DNA of 57,420 bases from DATJBF01 sp035515475 (GTDB lineage Bacteria > Verrucomicrobiota > Verrucomicrobiia > Palsa-1439): positions 1 to 57,420 of the forward strand of contig DATJBF010000013.1 of NCBI GenBank assembly GCA_035515475.1, in the 5' to 3' direction. Position numbers and translations under genes: made by a program. A model generated the notes under the pieces. It was not told the DNA's origin, did not search any database, and worked only from the letters and a program-made list of their open reading frames with translations. Shown piece by piece: positions 41,811-50,515 of the stretch. Every line of letters starts with the position of its first letter. The first letter of the stretch is position 1.

Positions 41811-42992
41811 ATGAACAAACTGATTCAGCAATCGGAACTGCGCGACATTTACGAGAAAGTGGCGGCGGGGCAGCGTGTCGGCGACGACGATTGTCTGCGG
41901 TTGTTCCGCTCGCGCGATCTGGCCACGATTGCCGCGATGGCCAATCTGGTGCGCGATCGCAAGAACGGGAACGCGGCCTACTACATCCTGAATCGGCACA
42001 TCAATTACTCCAACATCTGCATCCTCGACTGTGATTTCTGCGCGTTCTATCGTCGGCGGCGTGACGCGGGCGCCTACGAGTACAACCTGCCGCAGATGAT
42101 CGAGAAGGCGAAGGAAGCGCTCGGACTCGGCATCACCGAGATCCACATCGTCGGCGGACTGCATCCGTCGTTCAAATGGGAGTACTACACCGAGATGCTG
42201 CGGGAACTGCAGGCGCTCGACCCGAGCCTGCACCTGAAGGCGTTCACGGCGATTGAAATCCTGCATTTGTCGTGGGTCGGCAAGCAAAGCGTGCCGGAGA
42301 CGCTGGCGGCGTTGCGCGAGGCCGGGCTGGGTTCGTTGACGGGCGGCGGCGCGGAGATTTTCGATCCCGGGGTCCGCGGGGTGATTTGCCACGCGAAAGA
42401 GACGGCCGAGGAATGGCTCGACGTGCATCGGGCGTGGCACAAGATGGGCGGACGTTCGACGTGCACGATGTTGATCGGTCACGTCGAGCAGGAGCATCAT
42501 CGGGTCGATCACTTGCGGCGGCTGCGCGAGTTGCAGGACGAGACGGGCGGATTCACGGCGTTCGTGCCGTTGGCGTTTCATCCCGAGAACACGAAGCTGG
42601 CGCACCTGCCGGGTCCGAGCGGTTACGACCTGTTGCGGACGCTGGCGATTGCGCGGATCTATCTCGACAATTTCGATCACCTCAAGGCGTACTGGATCCT
42701 GATGGGGCTGAAGCTGGCGCAGGTGTCGTTGAGCTACGGGGTGGACGACATCGATGGCACGATCATCGAGGAAAAGATTTATCACATGGCCGGGGCGAGG
42801 ACGCCGCAACAGGTGGCCCGCGAGGAATTGGTGAACGCCATCCGCGAAGCCGGGCGCGAGCCGGTGCAGCGGGATTCGCTGTATCGGGCGATCGCCGTAC
42901 AGGATCAACCACAGGCGGGGACGCCTGTGTCACCAGAAGAAGAGCCCACGGCCGCATATGTCGGTGCGGGCAACGAAGGAGGCGTGGCGTGA
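41811..42992 (+). CDS. mqnE: Aminofutalosine synthase (radical SAM)
   Basis: A 393-residue radical SAM enzyme that joins the chorismate-derived enolpyruvyl-benzoate to adenosine, giving aminofutalosine. The [4Fe-4S] motif is CILDCDFC (Cys70, 74, 77). Further landmarks: IHIVGGLHPSFKWEYY, LTGGGAEIFDPGVR and GFTAFVPLAFHPENTKL. The last 30 residues include a repeat hairpin (ACAGGCGGGGACGCCTGT, 42911-42928) read as QAGTPVSP, so the C-terminus has been extended. It overlaps mqnA by 4 nt (GTGA). Confidence 0.93.
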   Translation: MNKLIQQSELRDIYEKVAAGQRVGDDDCLRLFRSRDLATIAAMANLVRDRKNGNAAYYILNRHINYSNICILDCDFCAFYRRRRDAGAYEYNLPQMIEKAKEALGLGITEIHIVGGLHPSFKWEYYTEMLRELQALDPSLHLKAFTAIEILHLSWVGKQSVPETLAALREAGLGSLTGGGAEIFDPGVRGVICHAKETAEEWLDVHRAWHKMGGRSTCTMLIGHVEQEHHRVDHLRRLRELQDETGGFTAFVPLAFHPENTKLAHLPGPSGYDLLRTLAIARIYLDNFDHLKAYWILMGLKLAQVSLSYGVDDIDGTIIEEKIYHMAGARTPQQVAREELVNAIREAGREPVQRDSLYRAIAVQDQPQAGTPVSPEEEPTAAYVGAGNEGGVA

Positions 42993-43891
42993 ATCCGCCT
43001 TCGCCAAAGCTACGGCGGACAAGTCCGCCTTCGCTCAAGCTGGGGCGGACAAGTCCGGGTTCGCGAGCGGACGAGCTGCGGCGGACAGGTTGGCGGATTG
43101 GTTCGGTGCCGTACCTGAACGCCCGTCCGTTGATTTACGGGATGGAAAACCAGGTGACGTTGTGCACGCCGTCGCAGTTGGCGGATTTGCTGCACCGGTG
43201 CCAGTTTGACGTGGGATTGGTCCCGGTTGCGGAGATTCTGTTGCATGACCAGTACGACGTGGCGGACGGCATGGCTATCGCTTCCCGCGGACCGGTGGCG
43301 AGCGTATTCCTGGTGCATCGCGTGCCGATCGAGCAAATCCGGCGGGTGGCGGTCGATCCCGCGTCGCGTTCGTCGGCTTGGCTGGTGCGGGTGATCCTGA
43401 AATGCGGATATCACCTCGAGCCGGAGTTTTATCCGTTGGCGGGCGCGCCGAAGCTGAGCGATCACGAGGCGATGATGTTGTTCGGGGACGGTGCGATTTG
43501 GTATCGGCAACGCAACGGCGGCGATTGCCTGTTGGACTTGGGGGAAGCGTGGACGGAGATGACGGGATTGCCGTTCGTGTTCGCGGCGTGGGCGGTGCGG
43601 AGGGGGGCGATGGGTGAGGGGAGATGGGCGAGGGGAGAAGGGCGAGGGGAGAAGGGTGAAAGGGAACTGGTGAGCGTGCTTCGGAGGGCCAAGGCTGACG
43701 GGCTTGCGCACATCGAGGAGATTGTGCAAGAATCCACGGAAGGCACGGTTGAGTTTCGGCGGGAATATCTCACGCGGAACGTGGTGTATGAGTTGGGCGA
43801 GCGGGAAAAACGGGGAATCCGGCGATTTCAGCAGTATTTGAAGGACATGGGATTGATCGAGGCCGCGCATGATTTGCGATTCATCAGTTGA
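42989..43891 (+). CDS. mqnA: Chorismate dehydratase MqnA
   Basis: A 300-residue enzyme that removes water from chorismate, the first step of the futalosine route. Core motifs: IGSVPYLNARPLIYG, FDVGLVPVAEIL, VFLVHRVPIEQIRRVAVDP and DLGEAWTEMTGLPFVFAAWA. The GTG start has GGAGG 6 nt upstream, which also places about 33 residues of repeat-derived sequence (SPKLRRTSPPSLKLGRTSPG) before the core. A second insertion, eight heptads at 43609-43664, adds GEGRWARGEGRGEKGE in frame. Despite these the frame is intact, so the protein is probably functional. It overlaps mqnC by 23 nt. Confidence 0.9.
   Translation: MNPPSPKLRRTSPPSLKLGRTSPGSRADELRRTGWRIGSVPYLNARPLIYGMENQVTLCTPSQLADLLHRCQFDVGLVPVAEILLHDQYDVADGMAIASRGPVASVFLVHRVPIEQIRRVAVDPASRSSAWLVRVILKCGYHLEPEFYPLAGAPKLSDHEAMMLFGDGAIWYRQRNGGDCLLDLGEAWTEMTGLPFVFAAWAVRRGAMGEGRWARGEGRGEKGERELVSVLRRAKADGLAHIEEIVQESTEGTVEFRREYLTRNVVYELGEREKRGIRRFQQYLKDMGLIEAAHDLRFIS
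43609..43664. repeat. Eight-heptad tract inside mqnA
   Basis: Exact seven-base step, alternating GATGGGT/GAGGGGA/GATGGGC/GAGGGGA/GAAGGGC/GAGGGGA/GAAGGGT/GAAAGGG. It is read in frame as a Gly/Glu/Arg-rich loop. Confidence 0.9.
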
Positions 43892-45005
43892 ACCGACCAC
43901 GAGCGAGGCGCTGCGGCGGCGCTCGGCGCCGGCGCCTGTGCCACTGGATCTGGGGTTGATCCAGGACAAGGTGCTCGGAGGCGAACGGATCACGTCGGAG
44001 GAAGCGCTCCAACTCTATCGGGGGCTGACCTTGCCCGAGCTGGGCGCGCTGGCCGATGCGGTGCGACAACGGAAACATCCGGAGCGCGTGGTCACGTACA
44101 TCATCGACCGCAACATCAATTACACGAACGTCTGCAACGTGTACTGCACTTTTTGTGCGTTCATGCGGGAGGAACGCGACGACGATTCGTACGTCCTGAC
44201 GAAGGAGCAGGTCGGCGAGAAGATCGCGGAGTTGGTGGCGATTGGTGGCGTCCAGATTTTGATGCAGGGCGGTCATCATCCGAAGCTCGGCTTGGATTAC
44301 TATCTCGACCTGCTGCGATACATCCGGCGCAATTTCCCGCAGGTCAACATCCACGGTTTTTCGCCGCCCGAGTTCACCCATTTCGCGGGAGTATTCGGCC
44401 TGCCGCTGGAGGAGGTGTTGCGGCGGTTCAAGGACGCCGGGCTGGGGTCGATTCCGGGCGGCGGCGGTGAAATCCTGGTGGACCGCGTGCGCCGGCGGAT
44501 CGCGCCGTTGAAGTGCACGAGCGACGAATGGCTGCGCGTGATGGAGATCGCGCACGGGCTGGGGCTGAATTCGTCGGCCACGATGATGTTCGGGCACGTG
44601 GAAGCGATCGAGGACCGGATCGAGCACCTGGGCCGGCTGCGAGAGTTACAGGATCGGACGCACGGGTTCACGGCGTTCATCTGCTGGACGTTTCAGGCCG
44701 AGCACACGCGGTTGCGGGTGCCGATGGTGGGGGCGCACGAGTATTTGCGGACGCAGGCGTTGGCGCGGATTTTTTTGGACAATTTTGAGAACGTGCAATC
44801 GAGTTGGGTGACGCAGGGGCCCCAGATCGGGCAAATCGCGCTGGGCTACGGTGCGAACGATTTTGGCAGTGTGATGATGGAGGAGAACGTGGTGTCGCAG
44901 GCGGGCGCGACGTTCCGGATCGACGAGGAGACGATCAAGCGGTTGATCGCCGAGTTGGGTTACGAGCCGCGTCGTCGAAACAACTGGTATCAACTGTTGA
45001 ATTGA
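43869..45005 (+). CDS. mqnC: Cyclic dehypoxanthinyl futalosine synthase (radical SAM)
   Basis: A 378-residue radical SAM enzyme that cyclises dehypoxanthinyl futalosine. Cluster motif CNVYCTFC (Cys89, 93, 96), then ILMQGGHHPKLGLDYY, FSPPEFTHFAG and SIPGGGGEILVDRVR, which separate it from MqnE. The ATG at 43869 lies inside the end of mqnA; a GTG about 70 nt later (before PLDLGLIQDKVLGGERI) would match the usual start of the family better. The next enzyme, MqnD, and the hydrolase MqnB are not in the window. Confidence 0.93.
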   Translation: MICDSSVEPTTSEALRRRSAPAPVPLDLGLIQDKVLGGERITSEEALQLYRGLTLPELGALADAVRQRKHPERVVTYIIDRNINYTNVCNVYCTFCAFMREERDDDSYVLTKEQVGEKIAELVAIGGVQILMQGGHHPKLGLDYYLDLLRYIRRNFPQVNIHGFSPPEFTHFAGVFGLPLEEVLRRFKDAGLGSIPGGGGEILVDRVRRRIAPLKCTSDEWLRVMEIAHGLGLNSSATMMFGHVEAIEDRIEHLGRLRELQDRTHGFTAFICWTFQAEHTRLRVPMVGAHEYLRTQALARIFLDNFENVQSSWVTQGPQIGQIALGYGANDFGSVMMEENVVSQAGATFRIDEETIKRLIAELGYEPRRRNNWYQLLN

Positions 45006-45021
45006 GGGGGAAAACGGATTC

Positions 45022-45669
45022 ATGCAACCGAAGTTCAAAACAATCCTCTTGTTCGGGGCACCCGGCTGCGGCAAGGGCACGCAGGGGAAGATGTTGGGAA
45101 CCCTGCCCGGCTACGTGCACGTTTCGTCGGGCGACATGTTTCGGGCGCTCGATCGCACCAGCGAACTGGGCAAGGTGTTCATGGAGTATTCGACCAAGGG
45201 CCTGCTGGTGCCGGATGATTTCACGATTCGCCTCTGGCTCGACCACATGGCGAAGCTGGTGTCGTCGGGCAAGGTGCATCCCGATTCGGACGTGGTGGTC
45301 CTCGACGGCATCCCGCGGAATGTAGACCAGGCACGAATGCTGGCCGACCATCTGGAAGTGACGAAGCTGATCGTGCTGCGGGCGTTTCACGACCGCGCCG
45401 AAATGGTGCGGCGGCTGAAGTCGCGGGCATTGAAGGAGAACCGCCCCGACGATGCCAACGACGCGACGATCCAGCGTCGCCTCGAGGTGTACGACAAGGA
45501 GTCGCGGCCCGTGGTCGAGTATTATCCCAAGAACGTCCGCGTGGACGTGGATGCGTTGCAGGCGCCCATCGAAGTTGCTCACGACATCTTGTGCGCCATT
45601 CTGGGGCGCACCGGCCAACTGCACGTGATTCCGACGCCGCCTCCGCCGGCGGCCGGCGCGCGCCGCTGA
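45022..45669 (+). CDS. adk: Adenylate kinase, short form
   Basis: A 215-residue nucleoside monophosphate kinase that interconverts AMP, ATP and ADP. P-loop GAPGCGKGTQ (residues 12-21), SSGDMFRAL (AMP site), VLDGIPRNVDQA (Ile for the usual Phe) and ENRPDDANDATIQRRLEVY in place of a zinc-binding LID, so this is the short-LID type. The tail after residue 195 is Pro/Ala-rich. It follows mqnC by 16 nt, so it may be co-transcribed with the menaquinone genes. Confidence 0.9.
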   Translation: MQPKFKTILLFGAPGCGKGTQGKMLGTLPGYVHVSSGDMFRALDRTSELGKVFMEYSTKGLLVPDDFTIRLWLDHMAKLVSSGKVHPDSDVVVLDGIPRNVDQARMLADHLEVTKLIVLRAFHDRAEMVRRLKSRALKENRPDDANDATIQRRLEVYDKESRPVVEYYPKNVRVDVDALQAPIEVAHDILCAILGRTGQLHVIPTPPPPAAGARR

Positions 45670-45834
45670 CCCGGTCGGTCTGGGAAAATCCCGGCACAAC
45701 CTTTCGGGGGTGCTGGTGTTTGGAACTAAAACCGATTCGGGATCCGATGCCTCGACTGGTCGAGGTGGCACCCGGCAACGATCTCGAGCAAACCAACAAT
45801 CAACCGGGCATTCGGGCAGGAGGAACGTAACGAT

Positions 45835-46551
45835 ATGAAGGCAAGGAAATGGATGGTGGTTGGCGTGGCGATAACTGTTGTGGCCGGATTTACGGCGTTG
45901 GCAGTGACGAACCCGGTGCGCGTCTTTCGCGCCCCGGCGGCGATGATTGCGGTGGGGCAGGGAACCAACAGCATCAGCGGTCATTTGGAATACGATTATG
46001 CGTTCCTCAACGGTTCAAATCTGGTGGCCCTGGCGCTGGGGACGGACCCGACGAGCAACCAGGTGTGCGCGCTGCAAATCGACTGTGGCTCCAGCGCGGC
46101 GGCCCTGGTCGTGTTCGACAAATCCAACTCCAACATCACAACCATCGCGACCAGCACGAGCATCGACACCGTGCAGCAGCAGGGTTTCAGGGCGACCTCC
46201 GGGAGTGATGAACGGTTCGTGGCGCGGTTCAATGTCGGGCCCGTTGGTGACCTCGCGGGTGGATTCCTGACGATGGAGGGCCGGTTGCATTTGGATTCGA
46301 ATGGATGCCCGCACACGGTGTTCCTTAGCTTGGATCGGGATCCGAAGGATACGCAGTTCGGCGATACCAGCGTTCGCGACACGGAACAGGACGCCAGGAG
46401 CGAGAGCGTGATTCTGCGGAGGCAAGGTGCCGGACTTGGGCATTTCATCGGTGTGCTGGACGTGGCCAGCGGCGGCCCGACAAATGTGGTTCTCATTCCG
46501 CTGGGGCATGTGACGTTTGGCAACCAGTTAGACGAATTGGACGTGGACTAG
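45835..46551 (+). CDS. Exported hypothetical protein
   Basis: A 238-residue protein with a signal peptide or anchor (WMVVGVAITVVAGFTALAVT) and a beta-rich mature part with Asn/Thr/Ser runs (SNSNITTIATSTSIDTVQQQ). No known domain. Strong ribosome site AGGAGG before the ATG. Composition and size resemble the exported protein at 8127-8699, and both end in VD. Function unknown. Confidence 0.75.
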   Translation: MKARKWMVVGVAITVVAGFTALAVTNPVRVFRAPAAMIAVGQGTNSISGHLEYDYAFLNGSNLVALALGTDPTSNQVCALQIDCGSSAAALVVFDKSNSNITTIATSTSIDTVQQQGFRATSGSDERFVARFNVGPVGDLAGGFLTMEGRLHLDSNGCPHTVFLSLDRDPKDTQFGDTSVRDTEQDARSESVILRRQGAGLGHFIGVLDVASGGPTNVVLIPLGHVTFGNQLDELDVD

Positions 46552-46667
46552 TTCCGGCCGGTAGGGTGCTGGTGCGGATGAGCGAGGGCGATGTCCCTCG
46601 CTCATCGGTTCTTGCAGAGGCAGGAACGCTTGAATTTCGTCGTCCGCTCTGTTAGGGCTGGCGCAGC

Positions 46668-47585
46668 ATGCGCATCGCGTTCATGGGAACCGCCGAACTC
46701 GCCTGTCCATGTCTCGAAGCCGTCGCGAGAATGCCCGGGGACGAATTGGCCGCCGTTGTCACTCAACCCGACCGTCCCAAGGGCCGCGACCTCAGACCGG
46801 CGTCGTCGCCGGTGAAGGTCGTGGCGGACCGGCTCGGGTTGCCGATCCAGCAACCGCTCACGATTCGCGACTCCGGCGCGGTCGACGCGCTGCGCGCCGC
46901 GCAGCCCGACCTCATAATCGTCGTCGCCTACGGCCAGATCCTTCCGCGGTCGGTTCTCGAAATCCCGCGTCACGGTTGCGTCAACGTTCACGCTTCGCTC
47001 CTGCCGCGTTGGCGCGGCGCGGCGCCGATTCAGTACGCCATCCTCCACGGCGACCGCGAAACCGGTGTCACGACGATGTTCATGGACGAACGGATGGACA
47101 CCGGCGATATCATCCTGCAGCGCGCGCACCCGATTCACGCCGATGACACCAGCGCCACGCTGCACAACCGACTGGCGAAACTCGGAGCGGACGTGCTGGT
47201 GGAAACCGTCGCCCTGATCGCCGCCGGTAAAGCGCCGCGGACGAAACAAGACGAGAGCCGGGCGACGTATGCGAAGAAGCTGGCCAAGGAAGACGGCTGC
47301 ATCGACTGGCCGCGGCCGGCGGTTGAGATCGAGCGTCAGATTCGAGCGTTCAACCCGTGGCCGAGCGCGTACACGCATTGCGGCGACTTGCTATTGAAGG
47401 TCTGGAGAGCGGAAGTTGTGGAAGGCGCGGGCGGCCGGCCCGGCGAGTTGGTCTCCGGTTTTGTCGTGGCGACGGGGCAGGGCGGCTTGCGTATCCTCGA
47501 ACTTCAACCCGCCAACGGCAAACGGATGACCTTTGACGCTTTCCTGCGGGGGCACGCGGTCGAGGTGGGAACGGTTTTCAGCTAA
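46668..47585 (+). CDS. fmt: Methionyl-tRNA formyltransferase
   Basis: A 305-residue enzyme that formylates initiator Met-tRNA with 10-formyl-THF. N-terminal RIAFMGTAELACPCLEAV, the SLLPRWRGAAPIQYAIL signature (residues 104-120) with catalytic Asn-His-Asp set including NVHASLLP and MDTGDIIL, and the C-terminal OB-like domain (QIRAFNPWPSAYT) are complete. The usual partner gene def is not adjacent. Confidence 0.95.
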   Translation: MRIAFMGTAELACPCLEAVARMPGDELAAVVTQPDRPKGRDLRPASSPVKVVADRLGLPIQQPLTIRDSGAVDALRAAQPDLIIVVAYGQILPRSVLEIPRHGCVNVHASLLPRWRGAAPIQYAILHGDRETGVTTMFMDERMDTGDIILQRAHPIHADDTSATLHNRLAKLGADVLVETVALIAAGKAPRTKQDESRATYAKKLAKEDGCIDWPRPAVEIERQIRAFNPWPSAYTHCGDLLLKVWRAEVVEGAGGRPGELVSGFVVATGQGGLRILELQPANGKRMTFDAFLRGHAVEVGTVFS

Positions 47586-48205
47586 GGCTGCCCGTTCCAG
47601 CTTCTCCGGCGGCGAGCGCCTTTCCTCGCGTGAGTTTGTCTTTCGTCGAGATCAATATCAAGCCAAGACCGCCAGTTTCGATTCTTGTGATTGCCGCGCG
47701 AAGCTCCTGCGATGTCACTCGTAAGTGACTCCCAATGAGGTTGACACACGCTCAACTGCGACCTACGCTGGCGCCAGCGCACGGACTTTGTCTTTGGCAA
47801 GCTGAGTTTGTGCGATTAACACTGTTGGCCAAGTTGTGCGGCAAGGAGACGAGCTTGCCGATCGCGGGCCGAGCGGAGTACGAGTGGCATGAGGATCGTT
47901 CGTGGGACCCGTTTGCGGTTGGCGCGGGATTATGATTGAGCAGGCTGGCAAATCGCGGCAGGCCACAACCGTTGCGCCTTCAGTTTCTGACGGCATTGGG
48001 AGAGTCGTTGCTCCCCGGCTTCGTCCTAGCGCAGTTCCCCGCGCCTGTGCCTGAGATCTGCCGTTAACCGTCTGACGGCGACACATCCATCGTGAGCGAC
48101 GGGTGATCTCTTCCCGGCGGGCAGCAGTGGTGTACGCCCGCGTCGTAGCACTGGAAAACTTCTGGGCGCGCTGGGGCGCTGTGGTATCATACGCGGCCCA
48201 GAGCC
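47586..48205. other. 620-nt gap with possible gene remnants
   Basis: No complete gene can be supported. A GTG frame at about 47630 (SLSFVEINIKPRPPVSILVI, 32 codons) and a 66-codon frame at 47735-47935 ending YEWHEDRSWDPFAVGAGL look like gene ends rather than whole genes and lack ribosome sites. Degraded remnants are the most likely content. Confidence 0.45.
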
Positions 48206-49162
48206 ATGTATCGTCTCGTGTTTGAGAACGGCGTTGCCTCGCAGGAACCGCTGGTCGTGCAGGCGCCAGTGCTGACGATCGGCCGGGATGCCGCCTGCCA
48301 GGTCCAGCTCCGGGAAAATGGTATAGCCGACCACCATGCGCGCATCGAGCGCCGGGCCGATGGCTATTACCTGCGAGATTTGAACAGTCCCATCGGGGTC
48401 TCCGTCAACGGCCGGCTGATCGCCGAGCGCCGCCTGGCCTCGGGCGACGAGTTGGAGATCGGTCCGGTGCGGATGCGCTTCGAGGTCATGCACGACGTAC
48501 CGGGCGGACAGCAACGGCGGCGGCCGTTCGATCCGCTGCAACTTGCCGCTGCCGCGGTTGTGGTCCTGGTGATTGGCGGGGAGATCGCGCTGCTTGGTTC
48601 CATCTTTTCCCAGACGCGCCCGAAAAAGATGAACCTCGGTGCGAAGCGTGGTGCACGCGGATCGCAGGTCGTAATTGGCGCGGAGCCGACTCTGCCTCCC
48701 AGCGCGGCGGCGAGCGAACCGCTTCTGCCGGCGGTGGCGCCGGCCCGGCCAGTGGGGCCTGCCGTGTTACATCGCATGATTCGCCTCGTGCGCGTTGATC
48801 GCAGCGAGAGCGGGAACGCGGCGACGATTACGATCCTGGCGAAAGCGCAGGTCGGCGAGCGGGAGTTGGATGTTTCAGCAGTCGGCCTGTGCGTGCAGTT
48901 CGCCTCGCCAGACGGGAGTACGTCGAACGTCGTCTGGCGCGATCCGATCTGGCTGCGCATTCCCGCGTGGGAGAACTTTACCAGCAAGGCGTTCACCGTA
49001 CGGTTCCCGGGCCCGCCGCGCGAACTGGCGGGGTTTGTGGTGCGCAGCTATTACCACCACGAACTTCAAGACGTTGCGGCGGCGCCGGCCTCGCTGCAAG
49101 CGCTGGCCCCGACTCCGGTGTCGGGGGCGGTGCCGAACCCGACTTCGGGAGGGGCCTCGTGA
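48206..49162 (+). CDS. FHA-domain membrane protein
   Basis: A 318-residue protein. Residues 1-95 form an FHA domain with LTIGRDAACQVQL, HHARIERRADGYYLRDLNSP and SVNGRLI, the phosphothreonine-binding residues being kept. A single membrane helix (AAAAVVVLVIGGEIALLGSI, about 115-135) follows, then a Pro/Ala linker and a C-terminal beta-domain on the other side of the membrane. It overlaps the pseudokinase gene by 4 nt (GTGA), so the pair probably works together in a signalling or envelope complex. Confidence 0.85.
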   Translation: MYRLVFENGVASQEPLVVQAPVLTIGRDAACQVQLRENGIADHHARIERRADGYYLRDLNSPIGVSVNGRLIAERRLASGDELEIGPVRMRFEVMHDVPGGQQRRRPFDPLQLAAAAVVVLVIGGEIALLGSIFSQTRPKKMNLGAKRGARGSQVVIGAEPTLPPSAAASEPLLPAVAPARPVGPAVLHRMIRLVRVDRSESGNAATITILAKAQVGERELDVSAVGLCVQFASPDGSTSNVVWRDPIWLRIPAWENFTSKAFTVRFPGPPRELAGFVVRSYYHHELQDVAAAPASLQALAPTPVSGAVPNPTSGGAS

Positions 49163-49983
49163 CCGAACCCGCTTCCGGACAGGACCCGCTTATCGGCCGG
49201 ACGCTGCGGACGTACCGGATTCAGGAACAAATCGGCGTGAGCCGGTGGGGCAAGGTGTACCGTGCGTTCCAGAGTTCGATCAGCCGCACGGCGGCGGTAC
49301 GCGTCTTGTTACCCGAAAGCGCGGCGCAGCCCGGCAAGGTCGAGCAGTTCCTGGAAGAATCCAGCGCGGAAGCGCGGTTGATTCATCCGCATCTCGTGCT
49401 CATCTACGAGGCGGGCCCGGCGGAGGGTACCTACTTTTGTGCGATGGAGTACATGGACGGGCCGCCGTTGCCGGAGTTCCTGCGCAACGGGGATGAGGTG
49501 GACGAGCATCGTCTTTTGCAAACGATCATCGGCGTGGCCCGGGCGCTGGATTTTCTTTGGCACCGCCAGGTACCGCATCAGCCGCCGCTCGACAAGAACG
49601 TGTTGACGGCGACCGACGGCATGGTCAAGCTCATCAATGTCGCGCCGGTCGACGCCCCACCGAGCCAGTCGCCACAGGAGGACTTGGTGAAGCTCGGGGT
49701 GATGGTGGCCACGCTGGCCAACAACATCGCGCCCGTGAGCAAACGGGTCAGTGAATTCGTGGAGCGCATGCTGGGCGCGGAAGGCCGCGAGCCGTTTACG
49801 TCTCTGGCTGCCGTGGCCGACGCGGCGGAAGCGCTTGACCGGAAACTCTTCTCGGCTGCCGAGCCGGCCGAAATTGCCCGGTCGAAAAGGATCAGTCCAC
49901 TGATCGTCATCGGCCTGGGGTTGCTCCTGCTGGTGGTCATCGCGGCCGCCGTCTGGCTTCACCGGGGTGCGCCGGCCCGTTGA
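49159..49983 (+). CDS. Membrane-anchored pseudokinase (Ser/Thr kinase fold)
   Basis: A 274-residue kinase-like protein. It keeps the fold (TYRIQEQIGVSRWGKVYRAF, HPHLVLIYEAGPAEGTYFCA, MEYMDGPPLPEFL), but the ATP-anchoring Lys position reads VRVLLP, the catalytic HRD loop reads HRQVPHQPPLDKN and the DFG motif reads INVA. Catalysis is therefore unlikely. A C-terminal helix (LIVIGLGLLLLVVIAAAVWL) anchors it. Coupled to an FHA protein and followed by an STAS protein, it may be a phospho-dependent scaffold rather than an enzyme. Confidence 0.85.
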   Translation: MTEPASGQDPLIGRTLRTYRIQEQIGVSRWGKVYRAFQSSISRTAAVRVLLPESAAQPGKVEQFLEESSAEARLIHPHLVLIYEAGPAEGTYFCAMEYMDGPPLPEFLRNGDEVDEHRLLQTIIGVARALDFLWHRQVPHQPPLDKNVLTATDGMVKLINVAPVDAPPSQSPQEDLVKLGVMVATLANNIAPVSKRVSEFVERMLGAEGREPFTSLAAVADAAEALDRKLFSAAEPAEIARSKRISPLIVIGLGLLLLVVIAAAVWLHRGAPAR

Positions 49984-50123
49984 GGAGGGGTCAGGGGCGG
50001 GCTTCCTGCCCATCTTCGTCCGGAATTCCGACCAAAATTGAACACCCTGTCGGTTTGGCACCGATGATGGGGAGGTTCTGGCAGGGGGGCATGGGCGTTG
50101 CTTTGGTTTCGGGCAAGGTAGCC

Positions 50124-50492
50124 ATGCACGAACTGCAAATCAGCAAGCATCGGGTCCATGGCGTCGAGGTCATCGAGTTGGCGGGGGCGGTCGACGCACT
50201 GGCGTTTGCCGAATTCTCGACCGGGTTGACACGGATGATCCAGGAGAACACGCCGTGCGTGATTCTGGATTGCTCCCGGGTCAACTACATCGGCAGCGCG
50301 CAGTTGCGTGAGTTGCTCGACCTGGCCTCGCAGGCGCGGTCGCTGGGCGGCGACATCAAGTGTGTGGGACTGGCGCCGACGATTCAGCACATTGCCAACC
50401 TCATTGCCATGGGTGACCTGCTGGAGTTCTACGACGGGGTGTCCGACGCGCTGCTGGCGTTCCACGAATCCGTGGCGGACGTGATGCACTAG
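50124..50492 (+). CDS. STAS-domain protein, anti-anti-sigma factor type
   Basis: A 122-residue single STAS domain (MHELQISKHRVHGVEVIEL ... VILDCSRVNYIGSAQLRELL). The Ser in YIGSAQL is the residue phosphorylated in SpoIIAA-like proteins. ATG at 50124 is preferred for domain length; an in-frame ATG at 50091 has a better AGGGGGG site. No anti-sigma kinase is adjacent. The placement after FHA and pseudokinase genes suggests one signalling cluster. Confidence 0.88.
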   Translation: MHELQISKHRVHGVEVIELAGAVDALAFAEFSTGLTRMIQENTPCVILDCSRVNYIGSAQLRELLDLASQARSLGGDIKCVGLAPTIQHIANLIAMGDLLEFYDGVSDALLAFHESVADVMH

Positions 50493-50515
50493 ACGGACCC
50501 GGGCCGGCTCAGTCG

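Noticed and set aside
47735..47935. 66-codon plus-strand frame
   Set aside because: Starts mid-sequence without ribosome site; looks like a remnant end rather than a gene, so only mentioned in the gap entry.
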